A stretch of 64,000 bases of DNA from NCBI GenBank assembly GCA_003508005.1, contig DNUE01000033.1, positions 38,733 to 102,732 of the forward strand, read 5' to 3'. This DNA is from Desulfobulbaceae bacterium (GTDB taxonomy: Bacteria > Desulfobacterota > Desulfobulbia > Desulfobulbales > Desulfobulbaceae). The notes below the pieces were generated by a model. That model saw only the letters and a list, made by a program, of their open reading frames with translations, ran no database searches and was not told the origin of the DNA. The translations under genes and the position numbers were made by a program. Each line of letters begins with the position of its first letter. Within the stretch, counting starts at the first letter, position 1. This document shows positions 27,048-36,073 of the stretch, piece after piece.

Positions 27048-27167
27048 AAACGATTATCAAGGATACATCTGCGGTAACCTTGTGGTACTGCCGGTATCTG
27101 ATGCTTGTGAAAACCAGTCTGTTTTCAAAAGCCATTTTAATTCATTTTATGGTAGGAGGTTTATCAG

Positions 27168-27425
27168 ATGAGTGATGCCAAAACAGCACCAGACGGACTC
27201 AAAGTTGCAGCAGTATTGGACGCCAAAGGTTTGAGCTGCCCCATGCCCCTGCTTCGCACCAAAAAGGAAATCGGGAAAATCAATTCTGGTGAAATCCTGC
27301 AGGTTGACGGGACCGATCCCGGCTCCAGGAACGACATCCCCGGTTGGTGCGAACGTTCCGGCCATGAATTTTTGGGAGAAAAGGAGAAAGAAGGATACAT
27401 CTCCTTTTTTATTAAAAAAGGTTGA
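27168..27425 (+). CDS. tusA: TusA-family sulfurtransferase
   Basis: An 85-residue sulfur-carrier protein. The diagnostic motif GLSCPMPLLRTKKEI carries the persulfide cysteine within CPxP. GTAGGAGG precedes the ATG. It heads an operon with three DsrE/F/H-like genes. It passes sulfane sulfur between donors and acceptors; partners here are presumably the three proteins encoded downstream. Confidence 0.93.
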   Translation: MSDAKTAPDGLKVAAVLDAKGLSCPMPLLRTKKEIGKINSGEILQVDGTDPGSRNDIPGWCERSGHEFLGEKEKEGYISFFIKKG

Positions 27426-27450
27426 TTTGCCGGCTGTAACGAAATACATA

Positions 27451-27481
27451 CGGCGCGTTTCCTGATACAGGAAAGGCGCCG
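27451..27481 (+). repeat. Hairpin between tusA and dsrE-like gene
   Basis: CGGCGC-G-TTTCCTG (27451-27464) pairs with CAGGAAA-G-GCGCCG (27468-27481) around an ATA loop, with one internal G-G mismatch. No U-tract follows, so partial termination or mRNA stabilisation is more likely than a full terminator. Confidence 0.6.
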
Positions 27482-27505
27482 CTTCTCATTTATTAGGAGG
27501 GTATC

Positions 27506-27820
27506 ATGGCCAAAAGCTTAGGAATTTTTGTTACCAACCCAAACGTCATGCGACATGTCATGGGGATCACCAAGGCAGCCAAAGCCAAGGGGTCGAAAGT
27601 CAAGGTATTTTTTACCTGGACCGCAACTCTGCTGTCAAAAGATCCGCAGTTTCCGGAGCTCTGCAAGATCGCTGATGACGTAGCCATCTGTGTGGACAGC
27701 TATATAAACATGGGATTTAAGGCTGACGATGTTCCCGAAGGCCTGAAAAAGGAAAAAATGGCGACCCAGACCCAGCACGGTCTCATCATCGAAGACTATG
27801 ACTGCTATCTGTCCTTATAA
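27506..27820 (+). CDS. DsrE-family protein (TusD/DsrE-like)
   Basis: A 104-residue DsrE-fold protein with a good AGGAGG site. MAKSLGIFVTNPNVMRHVMGI begins the fold, and ADDVAICVDSYINMGF matches the region that holds the sulfur-accepting cysteine in the family; additional cysteines are in ELCK and YDCY. A sulfur relay with TusA is inferred from operon structure. Confidence 0.8.
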   Translation: MAKSLGIFVTNPNVMRHVMGITKAAKAKGSKVKVFFTWTATLLSKDPQFPELCKIADDVAICVDSYINMGFKADDVPEGLKKEKMATQTQHGLIIEDYDCYLSL

Positions 27821-27831
27821 GGGGGTGTGCG

Positions 27832-28134
27832 ATGGAATATAAAAAAGCAATACTGATCATCAGAAACAAAGATTACGCACTGGACGGCATGCGTTCGGCG
27901 CTGGGACTGGCCGTTGAAAATATGTACGCTTACGCCCACCTCCTTGACACCCAAATCGACAAACTGGACGACAACAACTTGGATCGTCTGGAAATGCTCA
28001 GGGATATGGAAGGAGAGATTTATTCCAATGTGAAGGCCAATCAGGAGACTAATGGCTTTGAGGCCATGTCCCTCGAGGAGCTGGGTGAAAAGCTCCGCGA
28101 AATGACTGTTGTCATTCCCTACGGCATAATCTAG
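27832..28134 (+). CDS. DsrE/DsrF-like protein
   Basis: A 100-residue protein, start 12 bp after the previous stop. KKAILIIRNKDYALDGMRSAL resembles the first strand-helix of DsrF/TusC-type proteins. It has no cysteine, so like TusC/DsrF it would be structural and not sulfur-carrying. The assignment is tentative. Confidence 0.6.
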   Translation: MEYKKAILIIRNKDYALDGMRSALGLAVENMYAYAHLLDTQIDKLDDNNLDRLEMLRDMEGEIYSNVKANQETNGFEAMSLEELGEKLREMTVVIPYGII

Positions 28135-28157
28135 TTTCTTCTCAAGGAGCGTTTAAA

Positions 28158-28331
28158 ATGAAAATACTGCATGTATATCGTTCAGAGCCCGATGCAAACA
28201 CCAAGAAGCTGGTGGAAATCGTTTCCCGAGACAGGGAGGTTGACACCTTCAAACTCAATGTGGACAACCCTGACTATGCGCAACTGGTTGACAAGATAAT
28301 GGAAGCTGACCAGACGATCAGTTGGTGGTAA
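28158..28331 (+). CDS. Small DsrH/TusB-like protein
   Basis: A 57-residue protein from ATG 28158 with AAGGAG upstream. It starts MKILHVYRSEPDANTKKLV and ends ADQTISWW. DsrH/TusB proteins begin with a similar strand (hydrophobic start then HxVxRS) and end in a conserved SW; this one is about 40 residues shorter. It completes a TusA-DsrE-DsrF-DsrH-like set and sits directly before the operon terminator. It has no cysteine. Confidence 0.6.
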   Translation: MKILHVYRSEPDANTKKLVEIVSRDREVDTFKLNVDNPDYAQLVDKIMEADQTISWW

Positions 28332-28363
28332 TCTTTCTTTTTGTTCCTCAACCAAAGTTTCGC

Positions 28364-28394
28364 AAGGCCCCTGTTCTGCAGGGGCCTTTTTTTA
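28364..28394. terminator. Bidirectional terminator
   Basis: AAGGCCCCTG (28364-28373) and CAGGGGCCTT (28379-28388) form a 10-bp stem, followed by TTTTTTATTTTT in the forward direction. It serves the tusA operon and probably the convergent serine hydrolase gene. Confidence 0.85.
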
Positions 28395-29510
28395 TTTTTG
28401 CAGGGCCTCCAGCACCGTATTGTGCAACAGGGGCCTGAATTGCTTGATCTGCTCATTTTTCCTGGAAGGATGGACCCTGTTGCTGAGCAGGACAACAACC
28501 AGATCCTGTTCAGGATCAATCCAGAACGAGGTGCCGGTATAGCCAAGATGCCCCACGCTTGTGGCTGAAAAATAGATTCCGGCGCTTGATCCATGTGTTG
28601 CCGGGGTATCAAATCCCCGACACCAGGAGTGATTGGCATATTTTTTGGTCAATGCCAACTGCAGGAGCTTATTGCTGAAACCCTGATGCGTGGTTCTTCC
28701 CTTCCATTGGTGCAGGAGATGCTCCGTTAGAGCCATTACTCCGGATATGGTCCCGAACAGCCCAGCGTGACCAGCCACTCCATTCATCAGCCAGGCATGC
28801 TCGTCGTGCACCTCCCCCTGCAGAATTTTTTGCCGCCAGGGACAGAGTTCGGTTGCCGCAATGTTTATTTTTCTCTGTTCAGTTCGGTTCAAGGGCCTGA
28901 ATTGAACACTTTCCTGGACCAGGAGGGGGGTGGCAACTTCGCGGTGAAAAAATTCATCAAGGGTTTTCCCTGATACCTTTTCTATCATCTCTCCAAGGAG
29001 AATAAACCCTATATCGCTATAAAGGCATGACGTGCCGGGCGGGTAGGCAAGTTTTTCCCTCTGGAATAATTGAATAAGTTTCTCTTTATTTCCATTTTTA
29101 GAAACAGGAGCAAAGGATTGATATTCCTGTTTATAGGCGATCAGACCGGCTGAATGGGTCAGAAGCTGATCTATGCTGATCTGTTTGTATTCCAGGTGGA
29201 TAGGAGAGGGTAAGATATCGAATATTCTTGTTTTCCAATCAATTTCCTTTTTCTCGAGCAGACAAAGAATGCTTAATGTGGTGCAGAAGGGTTTGGTAAG
29301 TGAAGCCAGATCAAAAAAGGTGTCCTTGTTGAGCGATTCTCCCGGTTCATCACCTCTGGTTTTACCCTGGTTAACTATCAACTTTTGTTCTCTGCCTTTC
29401 CGGTATTGATACACGCCCAGCGCGACCCCGGAAAAAACACCATTATTCACGCCATTTTTCAGTAATGGCTCAATGATATTTTCCAACCTGTCCATTCTCT
29501 GATTTTCCAT
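28392..29510 (-). CDS. Serine hydrolase of the beta-lactamase / class C PBP family
   Basis: A 372-residue protein. The SxxK nucleophile motif is DLASLTKPFC, the second motif is YSD in CLYSDIGFILLGE, and the third is a GYTGTSFW box in place of KTG. These families include esterases, D-aminopeptidases and cell-wall peptidases; no signal peptide is obvious, so the role is unknown. Base composition is noticeably AT-richer than upstream genes, as in dnaN. It is convergent with the tus-like operon and faces away from the candidate origin. Confidence 0.82.
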   Translation of the reverse strand: MENQRMDRLENIIEPLLKNGVNNGVFSGVALGVYQYRKGREQKLIVNQGKTRGDEPGESLNKDTFFDLASLTKPFCTTLSILCLLEKKEIDWKTRIFDILPSPIHLEYKQISIDQLLTHSAGLIAYKQEYQSFAPVSKNGNKEKLIQLFQREKLAYPPGTSCLYSDIGFILLGEMIEKVSGKTLDEFFHREVATPLLVQESVQFRPLNRTEQRKINIAATELCPWRQKILQGEVHDEHAWLMNGVAGHAGLFGTISGVMALTEHLLHQWKGRTTHQGFSNKLLQLALTKKYANHSWCRGFDTPATHGSSAGIYFSATSVGHLGYTGTSFWIDPEQDLVVVLLSNRVHPSRKNEQIKQFRPLLHNTVLEALQK

Positions 29511-29793
29511 GCGCTATTTTTTATTTATTTCTTTGTATTTTCAAGAGTTTTCGGTTAAAGTGATACACTTTCTGTGATTTGTTCACATAACCCCGTGGAC
29601 AGGTTGTTCAAGGGGCTGTTGAATACCTTGTGCATAACGTAATTTTCCTGTTTATCCAAAAATAAATAATATAGTTTTCATTCTTTATAAACATAAAAAA
29701 ATTAATAAACTTAATAAGTTAATTAATAAATTAACAAAATAACAGCGGTAAATACAACAACAATCTCTTTTATTCAAAAAGGAATGAATTGTT
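29511..29793. other. oriC: Candidate chromosomal replication origin (oriC)
   Basis: A 283-bp intergenic region directly upstream of dnaN. A perfect DnaA box TTATGCACA lies on the minus strand at 29637-29629. A near-perfect box TTATCCAAA is at 29652-29660. A very AT-rich stretch follows (about 29640-29755, runs of TAA/ATAA), suitable as an unwinding element. Genes on both sides point away from it. dnaA is not in the window, so this is a proposal, not a proven origin. Confidence 0.55.
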
Positions 29794-30924
29794 ATGGCAT
29801 TTCACTTCACCATTTCCCGTGACAATCTTCTCCGTGCCATCGGGGCACAACTCAACATTACCAGCAAGAAAGGAAATTTGGCTATTCTGGCCAATGTTCT
29901 CATGGAAGTTGAGCAAGATAACATCGTTTTTACCGGAACAGATCTCGAAATTGGGCTCAAGCAGACGGTAGCGGCTGAGGTTTTTGAAAAGGGCGTTCTT
30001 ACCCTGCCGGCCAAAAAACTTTTTGAACTGGCGAGGGAATCAGGATCTCCTTTTATCACCTTCCAAGAGAGGGAAAAAAACTGGGTTGATATACTTGCAG
30101 GCTCAAGTATGTACAAACTTGCAGGAATGCAAAGTGTTGAATTTCCTCATTTTCCAGGGTATGAAGAAGAAAATATGGTGGAAATGCAGTCAGCGGTTAT
30201 TTCTGAACTGATAGATAAGACTGTGTATTCCATCGCCCAGGATAAGGAAAACATGTACAGCCTCAATGCGGCCCTTCTGCAAAAAGAAGAGCAAGCAGAT
30301 AAGTTGCTGCTGAAATGTGTAACCTCGGATGGACACCGCCTGGCCATCATGAGCAAAGAGGTGGATAAGAAGGTAAATGAGCTGAAATTTAATCCTATCA
30401 CCCTGATTCCCCGTCGGGGAGTGCAGGAAATACGTAAATTCTGCGAAGACAAGGATATTTTCCTTTTTGGTTTAGAAAAAAAACAGGCCGTTCTGAAGGG
30501 GGAGGATTCCCTTCTCATCGTTCGCCTGATGCAGGGTGAATTTCCTGATTTTCAGAGTATTCTCAATATCATCTCCCGGGAGAATGTAGTCATCATCGAC
30601 AGGATGCGTTTTCTCGAGGCGCTGAAGCGAATAAACCTCTTCACCGAAGACCTGTTCAAAGCCATAAAGATAGAAATAACCGCCGGCCACATGGTACTCA
30701 GTTCGCAGAATGCCGATTTTGGCAGCGCTAAAGATGAATTTGATATTCATTATCATGGAGAACCTCTCTCTCTTGGCTTTAACTGCCGCTACTTCATCGA
30801 GACCCTGCAGGTCATGGAGGGAAATACGGTGAAGGCCTATATCAGTTCCGATGAAAGTCCCTGCCTCATAGAATCCGAGGAAGACGAGGGTTTTGTCAGC
30901 ATCATCATGCCGATGAAATTATGA
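29794..30924 (+). CDS. dnaN: DNA polymerase III beta subunit (sliding clamp)
   Basis: A 376-residue ring-forming clamp. FTISRDNLLRAIGAQLNI at the start, GTDLEIGLKQ, CVTSDGHRLAIM and the C-terminal LIESEEDEGFVSIIMPMKL are typical three-repeat clamp features. An AAAGGAATG site precedes the ATG. It is followed by gyrB without recF between. Codon use is AT-richer than most of the window. Confidence 0.97.
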   Translation: MAFHFTISRDNLLRAIGAQLNITSKKGNLAILANVLMEVEQDNIVFTGTDLEIGLKQTVAAEVFEKGVLTLPAKKLFELARESGSPFITFQEREKNWVDILAGSSMYKLAGMQSVEFPHFPGYEEENMVEMQSAVISELIDKTVYSIAQDKENMYSLNAALLQKEEQADKLLLKCVTSDGHRLAIMSKEVDKKVNELKFNPITLIPRRGVQEIRKFCEDKDIFLFGLEKKQAVLKGEDSLLIVRLMQGEFPDFQSILNIISRENVVIIDRMRFLEALKRINLFTEDLFKAIKIEITAGHMVLSSQNADFGSAKDEFDIHYHGEPLSLGFNCRYFIETLQVMEGNTVKAYISSDESPCLIESEEDEGFVSIIMPMKL

Positions 30925-31083
30925 AAAGCCACAATAAATTGAAGCACTATCTCAAGGACGATGTGTTTTCAATTTAGGTAAAAGTTGAGCGGAGTAAGCG
31001 TGGAATCGTGTTTAGAACGTTCCTTTGCATTATAATAACTCTATAAAATAAAAGAATATTTATATTTACGAGACAATAAATCA

Positions 31084-33504
31084 ATGACCAACGAATACGA
31101 AGGAAAAAAAACAGATTACGACGCGGAGCAGATAAAGGTCCTCGACGGTCTGGAGGCGGTACGCAAACGCCCCTCCATGTATATAGGAAATACCGCAGAG
31201 GAGGGACTGCACCATCTTATCTACGAGGTGGTTGACAACTCCATTGACGAGGCCCTGGCAGGCCACTGCGACCGGATCCAGGTCACCATCCACCAGGATA
31301 ATTCTGTATCAGTGGTTGATAACGGTCGCGGAATCCCGGTGGACATGCACCCCACAGAAAACATGTCGGCCCTTGAACTGGTGATGACCACCCTGCATGC
31401 CGGCGGCAAATTCGATCATTCAACCTATAAGGTATCCGGAGGTCTGCACGGAGTCGGCGTCTCTGTGGTCAACGCCCTCAGCGAGGTGGCAACAGCCATA
31501 GTAAGCCGCAACGGCAAAGTCTACCGGCAGAGCTATGCCTTTGGCCAGCGAACCTCAGACCTTGAAGTAATAGGGGAAAGCGACAGGACCGGGACCACGG
31601 TCACCTTCAAGCCCGATTCGACCATCTTTACCGAAACCACGGTTTTTAATTATGAAATCGTGAAAAACCGGCTGCGTGAGCTAGCTTTTCTCAACGCCCG
31701 GGTCCGCATTTCTCTCAAGGATGAGCGCAGCGGCGAGGAGGATAAATTCAAATATGAAGGCGGCATTACCTCTTATGTGGAGTACCTGAACCGCAACCGT
31801 ACCCCGATCCACCCGGACCCCATCTATATCACCGGCGAAAAGGAAGATGTCCAGGTGGATGTCTGTTTTCAGTACTATGACGGCTATACGGAACGGCTAT
31901 TTTCCTTTGTCAACAACATCAACACCCGTGAGGGCGGCACCCACGTGATCGGCTTCAAGGCGGCCCTGACCAAGTGCATCAACCGCTACGCCAGCGATGA
32001 CGTGGTTCCGAAGAATCTCAAGGAGAAGATGGGTGGCGACGATGTCCGGGAAGGGTTGACCTGCGTGGTCTCTGTCAGAGTGCCAAATCCGCAGTTTGAA
32101 GGGCAGACAAAAACCAAGCTCGGCAACAGCGAGGTCAAGTCCATTGTCGAGACCCTCTGCAACGAAAAACTGGGCATCTATCTCGAGCAGAACCCCCAGG
32201 TGGCCAAGCGGATACTTACCAAGGCGGTGGAGGCGGCACGGGCTCGGGAGGCCGCCAGAAAGGCCCGGGAGTTGTCCCGGCAGAAAGGCGGGTTGTCCGT
32301 ACTGATGGCCGGCAAGTTGGCCGAGTGCCAGAGCAAGGTCCCTTCCGAGCGTGAGATCTTCATCGTCGAGGGTGATTCGGCCGGCGGCAGCGCCAAGCAG
32401 GGCCGTGATCGCAGCATCCAGGCCATCCTTCCTCTGCGCGGCAAGATCATGAACGTGGAAAAGGCCCGCTTTGACAAGATCCTCTCCAGTGAGGAGATCA
32501 AGCACCTGATCGCCGCCCTTGGCACCGGCATCGGCAGGGAGGAGTTTGATCTGGAAAAACTCCGCTATCACAAGATCATCATCATGACCGACGCCGATGT
32601 GGACGGGGCACATATCCGCACCCTGCTGCTCACCTTCTTTTACCGGCAGATGCTGCCCCTGGTGGAAAAGGGGCATGTGTACATCGGCCAGGCACCGCTC
32701 TACCGGCTGGGCAAGGGGAAGAAGGAGCAGTACTTCCTCGACGACGAGGCCCTGAACGACTACCTCTACAGCCAGGCTAGCCAGATGCTTAAGATCAAAG
32801 GCGCCACCGGAGATGAGATCGTCGAGCAGGAGATGGTCGCTGTCCTCAAGAAGCTCTCTTATCTTGAACGGATCTGTGCGCATCTTGAACGGATGAACAT
32901 CGTCGAGCAGATGACCCTGTTTCTCCTGGACAACGGGGTGGTTTCCGCCGACCAGTTCCAGGACAGGGAGTTTCTGAAAAAACTGATCTCCGTGCTGGAA
33001 CCCCTGGGGCCGGTCATCGGCAATATCCGCTCCTGCCGTTGGCGTCCCGCCTGTTACGAGGTAGACGTAGCCTTCCGCGGCCACGCGCACGTGATGACTA
33101 CCCTTGGCCCCAATATTCCGCTGATCCCGGAGTACCGCCAGGCCATCGAAGTATATGCTGACATCAGAGAATACCTGCAGGGCGGCTTCACCCTTACCCG
33201 GCTCACCACCGGCGGCCAGGAAAAAGACATCAGTGTGGCCAACTGGCACGATCTGATCAGGATTGTGCGGGAGGAGACCTTCAAGGGCAGCAATCTGCAG
33301 CGCTACAAGGGTCTGGGTGAGATGAACCCGGAACAGCTCTGGGAGACCACCATGAACCCAGTCCAGCGGACCCTGGTGCAGGTCAGTATTGACGACGCCG
33401 AGGCCGCCGACGAGATGTTCACCACCCTGATGGGTGACAAAGTCGAACCGCGGCGGGATTTTATCCAGAACCATGCCCTGGAAGTATCCGAACTTGATAT
33501 CTGA
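31084..33504 (+). CDS. gyrB: DNA gyrase subunit B
   Basis: An 806-residue ATPase subunit of gyrase. The GHKL ATPase has VVDNSIDEALAGHC, DNGRGIPVDMH and GGLHGVGVSVVNALS. The TOPRIM domain begins IVEGDSAGGSAKQGRDR, and DADVDGAHIRTLLL carries the metal-binding Asp residues. The C-terminus ends QNHALEVSELDI. It precedes gyrA by about 80 bp. Confidence 0.98.
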   Translation: MTNEYEGKKTDYDAEQIKVLDGLEAVRKRPSMYIGNTAEEGLHHLIYEVVDNSIDEALAGHCDRIQVTIHQDNSVSVVDNGRGIPVDMHPTENMSALELVMTTLHAGGKFDHSTYKVSGGLHGVGVSVVNALSEVATAIVSRNGKVYRQSYAFGQRTSDLEVIGESDRTGTTVTFKPDSTIFTETTVFNYEIVKNRLRELAFLNARVRISLKDERSGEEDKFKYEGGITSYVEYLNRNRTPIHPDPIYITGEKEDVQVDVCFQYYDGYTERLFSFVNNINTREGGTHVIGFKAALTKCINRYASDDVVPKNLKEKMGGDDVREGLTCVVSVRVPNPQFEGQTKTKLGNSEVKSIVETLCNEKLGIYLEQNPQVAKRILTKAVEAARAREAARKARELSRQKGGLSVLMAGKLAECQSKVPSEREIFIVEGDSAGGSAKQGRDRSIQAILPLRGKIMNVEKARFDKILSSEEIKHLIAALGTGIGREEFDLEKLRYHKIIIMTDADVDGAHIRTLLLTFFYRQMLPLVEKGHVYIGQAPLYRLGKGKKEQYFLDDEALNDYLYSQASQMLKIKGATGDEIVEQEMVAVLKKLSYLERICAHLERMNIVEQMTLFLLDNGVVSADQFQDREFLKKLISVLEPLGPVIGNIRSCRWRPACYEVDVAFRGHAHVMTTLGPNIPLIPEYRQAIEVYADIREYLQGGFTLTRLTTGGQEKDISVANWHDLIRIVREETFKGSNLQRYKGLGEMNPEQLWETTMNPVQRTLVQVSIDDAEAADEMFTTLMGDKVEPRRDFIQNHALEVSELDI

Positions 33505-33532
33505 TTTTCCGTTATCGCTATAACCGAAAAAA

Positions 33533-33563
33533 CCCAAGGGCCAGGGAAGCCTGGTTCCTTGGG
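33533..33563. repeat. Hairpin between gyrB and gyrA
   Basis: CCCAAGG (33533-33539) with CCTTGGG (33557-33563) encloses CCAGG/CCTGG around a GAAG loop. On the minus strand it leads into TTTTTT, like an antisense-direction terminator. On the plus strand no U-tract follows, so gyrA may be read through. Confidence 0.6.
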
Positions 33564-33583
33564 CATTGAACAGGACTATCCCC

Positions 33584-36073
33584 ATGACTGAACTTTCTGA
33601 AATAACCGGTAAACAGGGACCCACTGTTTCCATTGAAAAAGAACTGCGCAAATCCTACCTGGATTACGCCATGTCGGTCATCGTCGGCCGGGCCCTGCCT
33701 GATGTCCGCGACGGCCTGAAGCCGGTGCACCGCCGGACCCTCTTTGCCATGCGCGAGCTGGGTACCACCTACAACCGTCCCTATGTCAAATCGGCCAGGA
33801 TCGTCGGCGACGTGATCGGTAAATACCATCCGCACGGCGACACCGCCGCCTATGATACCCTGGTGCGCATGGCGCAGGATTTCAACCTGCGCTATCCCCT
33901 GGTGGATGGCCAGGGAAACTTCGGCTCACTGGATGGCGACTCTGCGGCAGCCATGCGCTATACCGAGGCGAGAATGACCAGGCTCGTCCAGGAACTGGTG
34001 GCCGACCTGGAAAAGGAGACCGTGGATTTTGTCCCCAACTATGACAACTCCCTGGCCGAGCCGACTGTCCTGCCCGCCAAGGTCCCCAACCTGCTCATCA
34101 ACGGTTCCGCCGGCATCGCGGTGGGTATGGCCACCAATATCCCCCCCCACAACCTCACCGAGGTGATGAACGGCCTGATCGCCCTGGTGGAAGACCCCAA
34201 CATCACCGTGCACCAGCTGATGGAGATCATCACCGGCCCGGACTTTCCCACCGGCGGCTTTATCTGCGGCCGGGCTGGGATCCGGGAGGCCTTCGAGACC
34301 GGCCGCGGAGTGGTGATCATGCGTTCGCGCACCCATTTCGAACAGCGCAAGGGCGGGGGCGAATCGATCATCATCACCGAGATCCCCTACCAGCAGAATA
34401 AGGCCTCCCTGGTGGAGAAGATCGCCCTGCTGGTCAAGGAAAAAAGGGTTACTTCCATTGCCGAGGTCCGGGACGAATCTGACCGGCACGGCCTGCGCAT
34501 CGTGCTTGAGCTGAAAAAGGACGAGATCCCGGACATCACCCTGAACCAGCTGTTCAAGATGACCCCGCTGCAGAAATCGTTTGGCATCATCATGCTCTGC
34601 ATCGTCAACGGCAGGCCGGAGGTCCTGAACCTCAAGCAGATGCTCGAGCATTTCATCGTGCACCGCAAGATCGTGATCTATCGGCGCACCGCCTTTGAGC
34701 TGCGCAAGGCCGAGGAAAAAGCCCACCTGCTGGAGGGCCTCAAGATCGCCATCTCCAACCTGGACGAGGTAGTGGAGCTGATCAAGTCCTCGGCCAACCC
34801 GGCTGAGGCCAGGGTCGGCCTGATGGCGCGGTTCAACCTTTCCGAGATCCAGGCGCAGACGGTGCTTGATATGCGTCTTCAGCGCTTGACCGGCCTTGAG
34901 CGCGACAAGATTGTCAGCGAGTACAACGAAACCATGGAGCGCATCGCCTGGTACAACAAGGTCTTAAACGATGACGCACTGGTGATGCAGATCATCCGCG
35001 AGGAGTTTGAGCAGGTGCGCACCGATTACGGCGACATGCGGCGCGCGGAGATCATCGATGCCCCTGACGAGATTCTGCCCGAGGACATGATCAACCCTGA
35101 GGAGATGGTGATCACCGTCTCCCACACCGGCTACATCAAGCGCAACCCAATCACCCTGTACCGTTCCCAGCGCAGGGGCGGCAAGGGGGTCAAGGGAATG
35201 ACCACCATCGAGGAGGACTTTGTCACCAGCCTCTATACTGCCTCCACCCTGGACACCTTCCTCTTTTTCACCAATCGCGGCCGGGTCTTCTGGCGCAAGG
35301 TCTATGAGCTGCCGCTGGCCAGCAGGACCGCGAGGGGCAAGGCCATAGTCAACCTTCTGGAACTGGCCGAGGGAGAGAAGATGGCGGCGATCCTGCCGGT
35401 TTCAGGCCTTGCCCAGGCTGACGAGTCGCTGACCGTACTGACGGTCACCAAGAAGGGGAGGGTGAAAAAAACCAGCATCGCCGAGTACAAGCGGCCGATG
35501 CGCAAGGGCAAGTATGGTCTGACCATCCGCGAGGACGATGAAATCCTCTCGGCCCGCATTTCTTCCGGCGATGACCATATCTTTCTGGTCACCAAAAATG
35601 GCAAATCCATCCACTTTCACGAGTCTGATGTCCGGACCATGGGCCGCCTTGCGGCTGGGGTCAAGGGGATCAACCTGGCCGATGATGACGAGGTGGTCGG
35701 CGTGGTGGTACTGACCAGCGAAGATTCTATCCTTACGGTCACGGAAAACGGCTACGGCAAACGGACCGCGGTGGATGAGTACCGGGTGCAAAGCCGCGGC
35801 GGCGTGGGTGTCTTCACCATCAATACCAGCGAGCGCAACGGCAAGGTGGTGGGCGCCCTGCAGGTTAAGGACGACGACCAGGTGATGCTGATCGCCAACA
35901 GCGGCAAGGTGATCCGTATGCCCATGGATTCAGTGCGGATCATCGGCCGCCACACCCAGGGCGTCCGGCTGATCAATCTGGAGGAGGGAGAGAAGGTTGT
36001 CGACCTGTCCATGCTGGCCAGGGAGACCGAGGTGGACGGGGAAGGGGAGGTGTCTGTTGACGACGCTTCCTGA
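33584..36073 (+). CDS. gyrA: DNA gyrase subunit A
   Basis: An 829-residue breakage-reunion subunit. ATG 33584 is preferred over a TTG at 33566. The catalytic tyrosine lies in AAAMRYTEARMT, the quinolone-resistance region reads YHPHGDTAAYDTLVRMAQ, and the GyrA box is QRRGGKG at the start of the beta-pinwheel C-terminal domain. It overlaps gpsA by 17 bp. Confidence 0.98.
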   Translation: MTELSEITGKQGPTVSIEKELRKSYLDYAMSVIVGRALPDVRDGLKPVHRRTLFAMRELGTTYNRPYVKSARIVGDVIGKYHPHGDTAAYDTLVRMAQDFNLRYPLVDGQGNFGSLDGDSAAAMRYTEARMTRLVQELVADLEKETVDFVPNYDNSLAEPTVLPAKVPNLLINGSAGIAVGMATNIPPHNLTEVMNGLIALVEDPNITVHQLMEIITGPDFPTGGFICGRAGIREAFETGRGVVIMRSRTHFEQRKGGGESIIITEIPYQQNKASLVEKIALLVKEKRVTSIAEVRDESDRHGLRIVLELKKDEIPDITLNQLFKMTPLQKSFGIIMLCIVNGRPEVLNLKQMLEHFIVHRKIVIYRRTAFELRKAEEKAHLLEGLKIAISNLDEVVELIKSSANPAEARVGLMARFNLSEIQAQTVLDMRLQRLTGLERDKIVSEYNETMERIAWYNKVLNDDALVMQIIREEFEQVRTDYGDMRRAEIIDAPDEILPEDMINPEEMVITVSHTGYIKRNPITLYRSQRRGGKGVKGMTTIEEDFVTSLYTASTLDTFLFFTNRGRVFWRKVYELPLASRTARGKAIVNLLELAEGEKMAAILPVSGLAQADESLTVLTVTKKGRVKKTSIAEYKRPMRKGKYGLTIREDDEILSARISSGDDHIFLVTKNGKSIHFHESDVRTMGRLAAGVKGINLADDDEVVGVVVLTSEDSILTVTENGYGKRTAVDEYRVQSRGGVGVFTINTSERNGKVVGALQVKDDDQVMLIANSGKVIRMPMDSVRIIGRHTQGVRLINLEEGEKVVDLSMLARETEVDGEGEVSVDDAS

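Noticed and set aside
27168..27425. TusA as a possible third selenoprotein
   Set aside because: The active-site codon is a cysteine (SCPMP); no in-frame TGA.
31897..33651. 584-codon open frame antisense to gyrB
   Set aside because: gyrB is certain on the plus strand; the antisense translation has no recognisable family.
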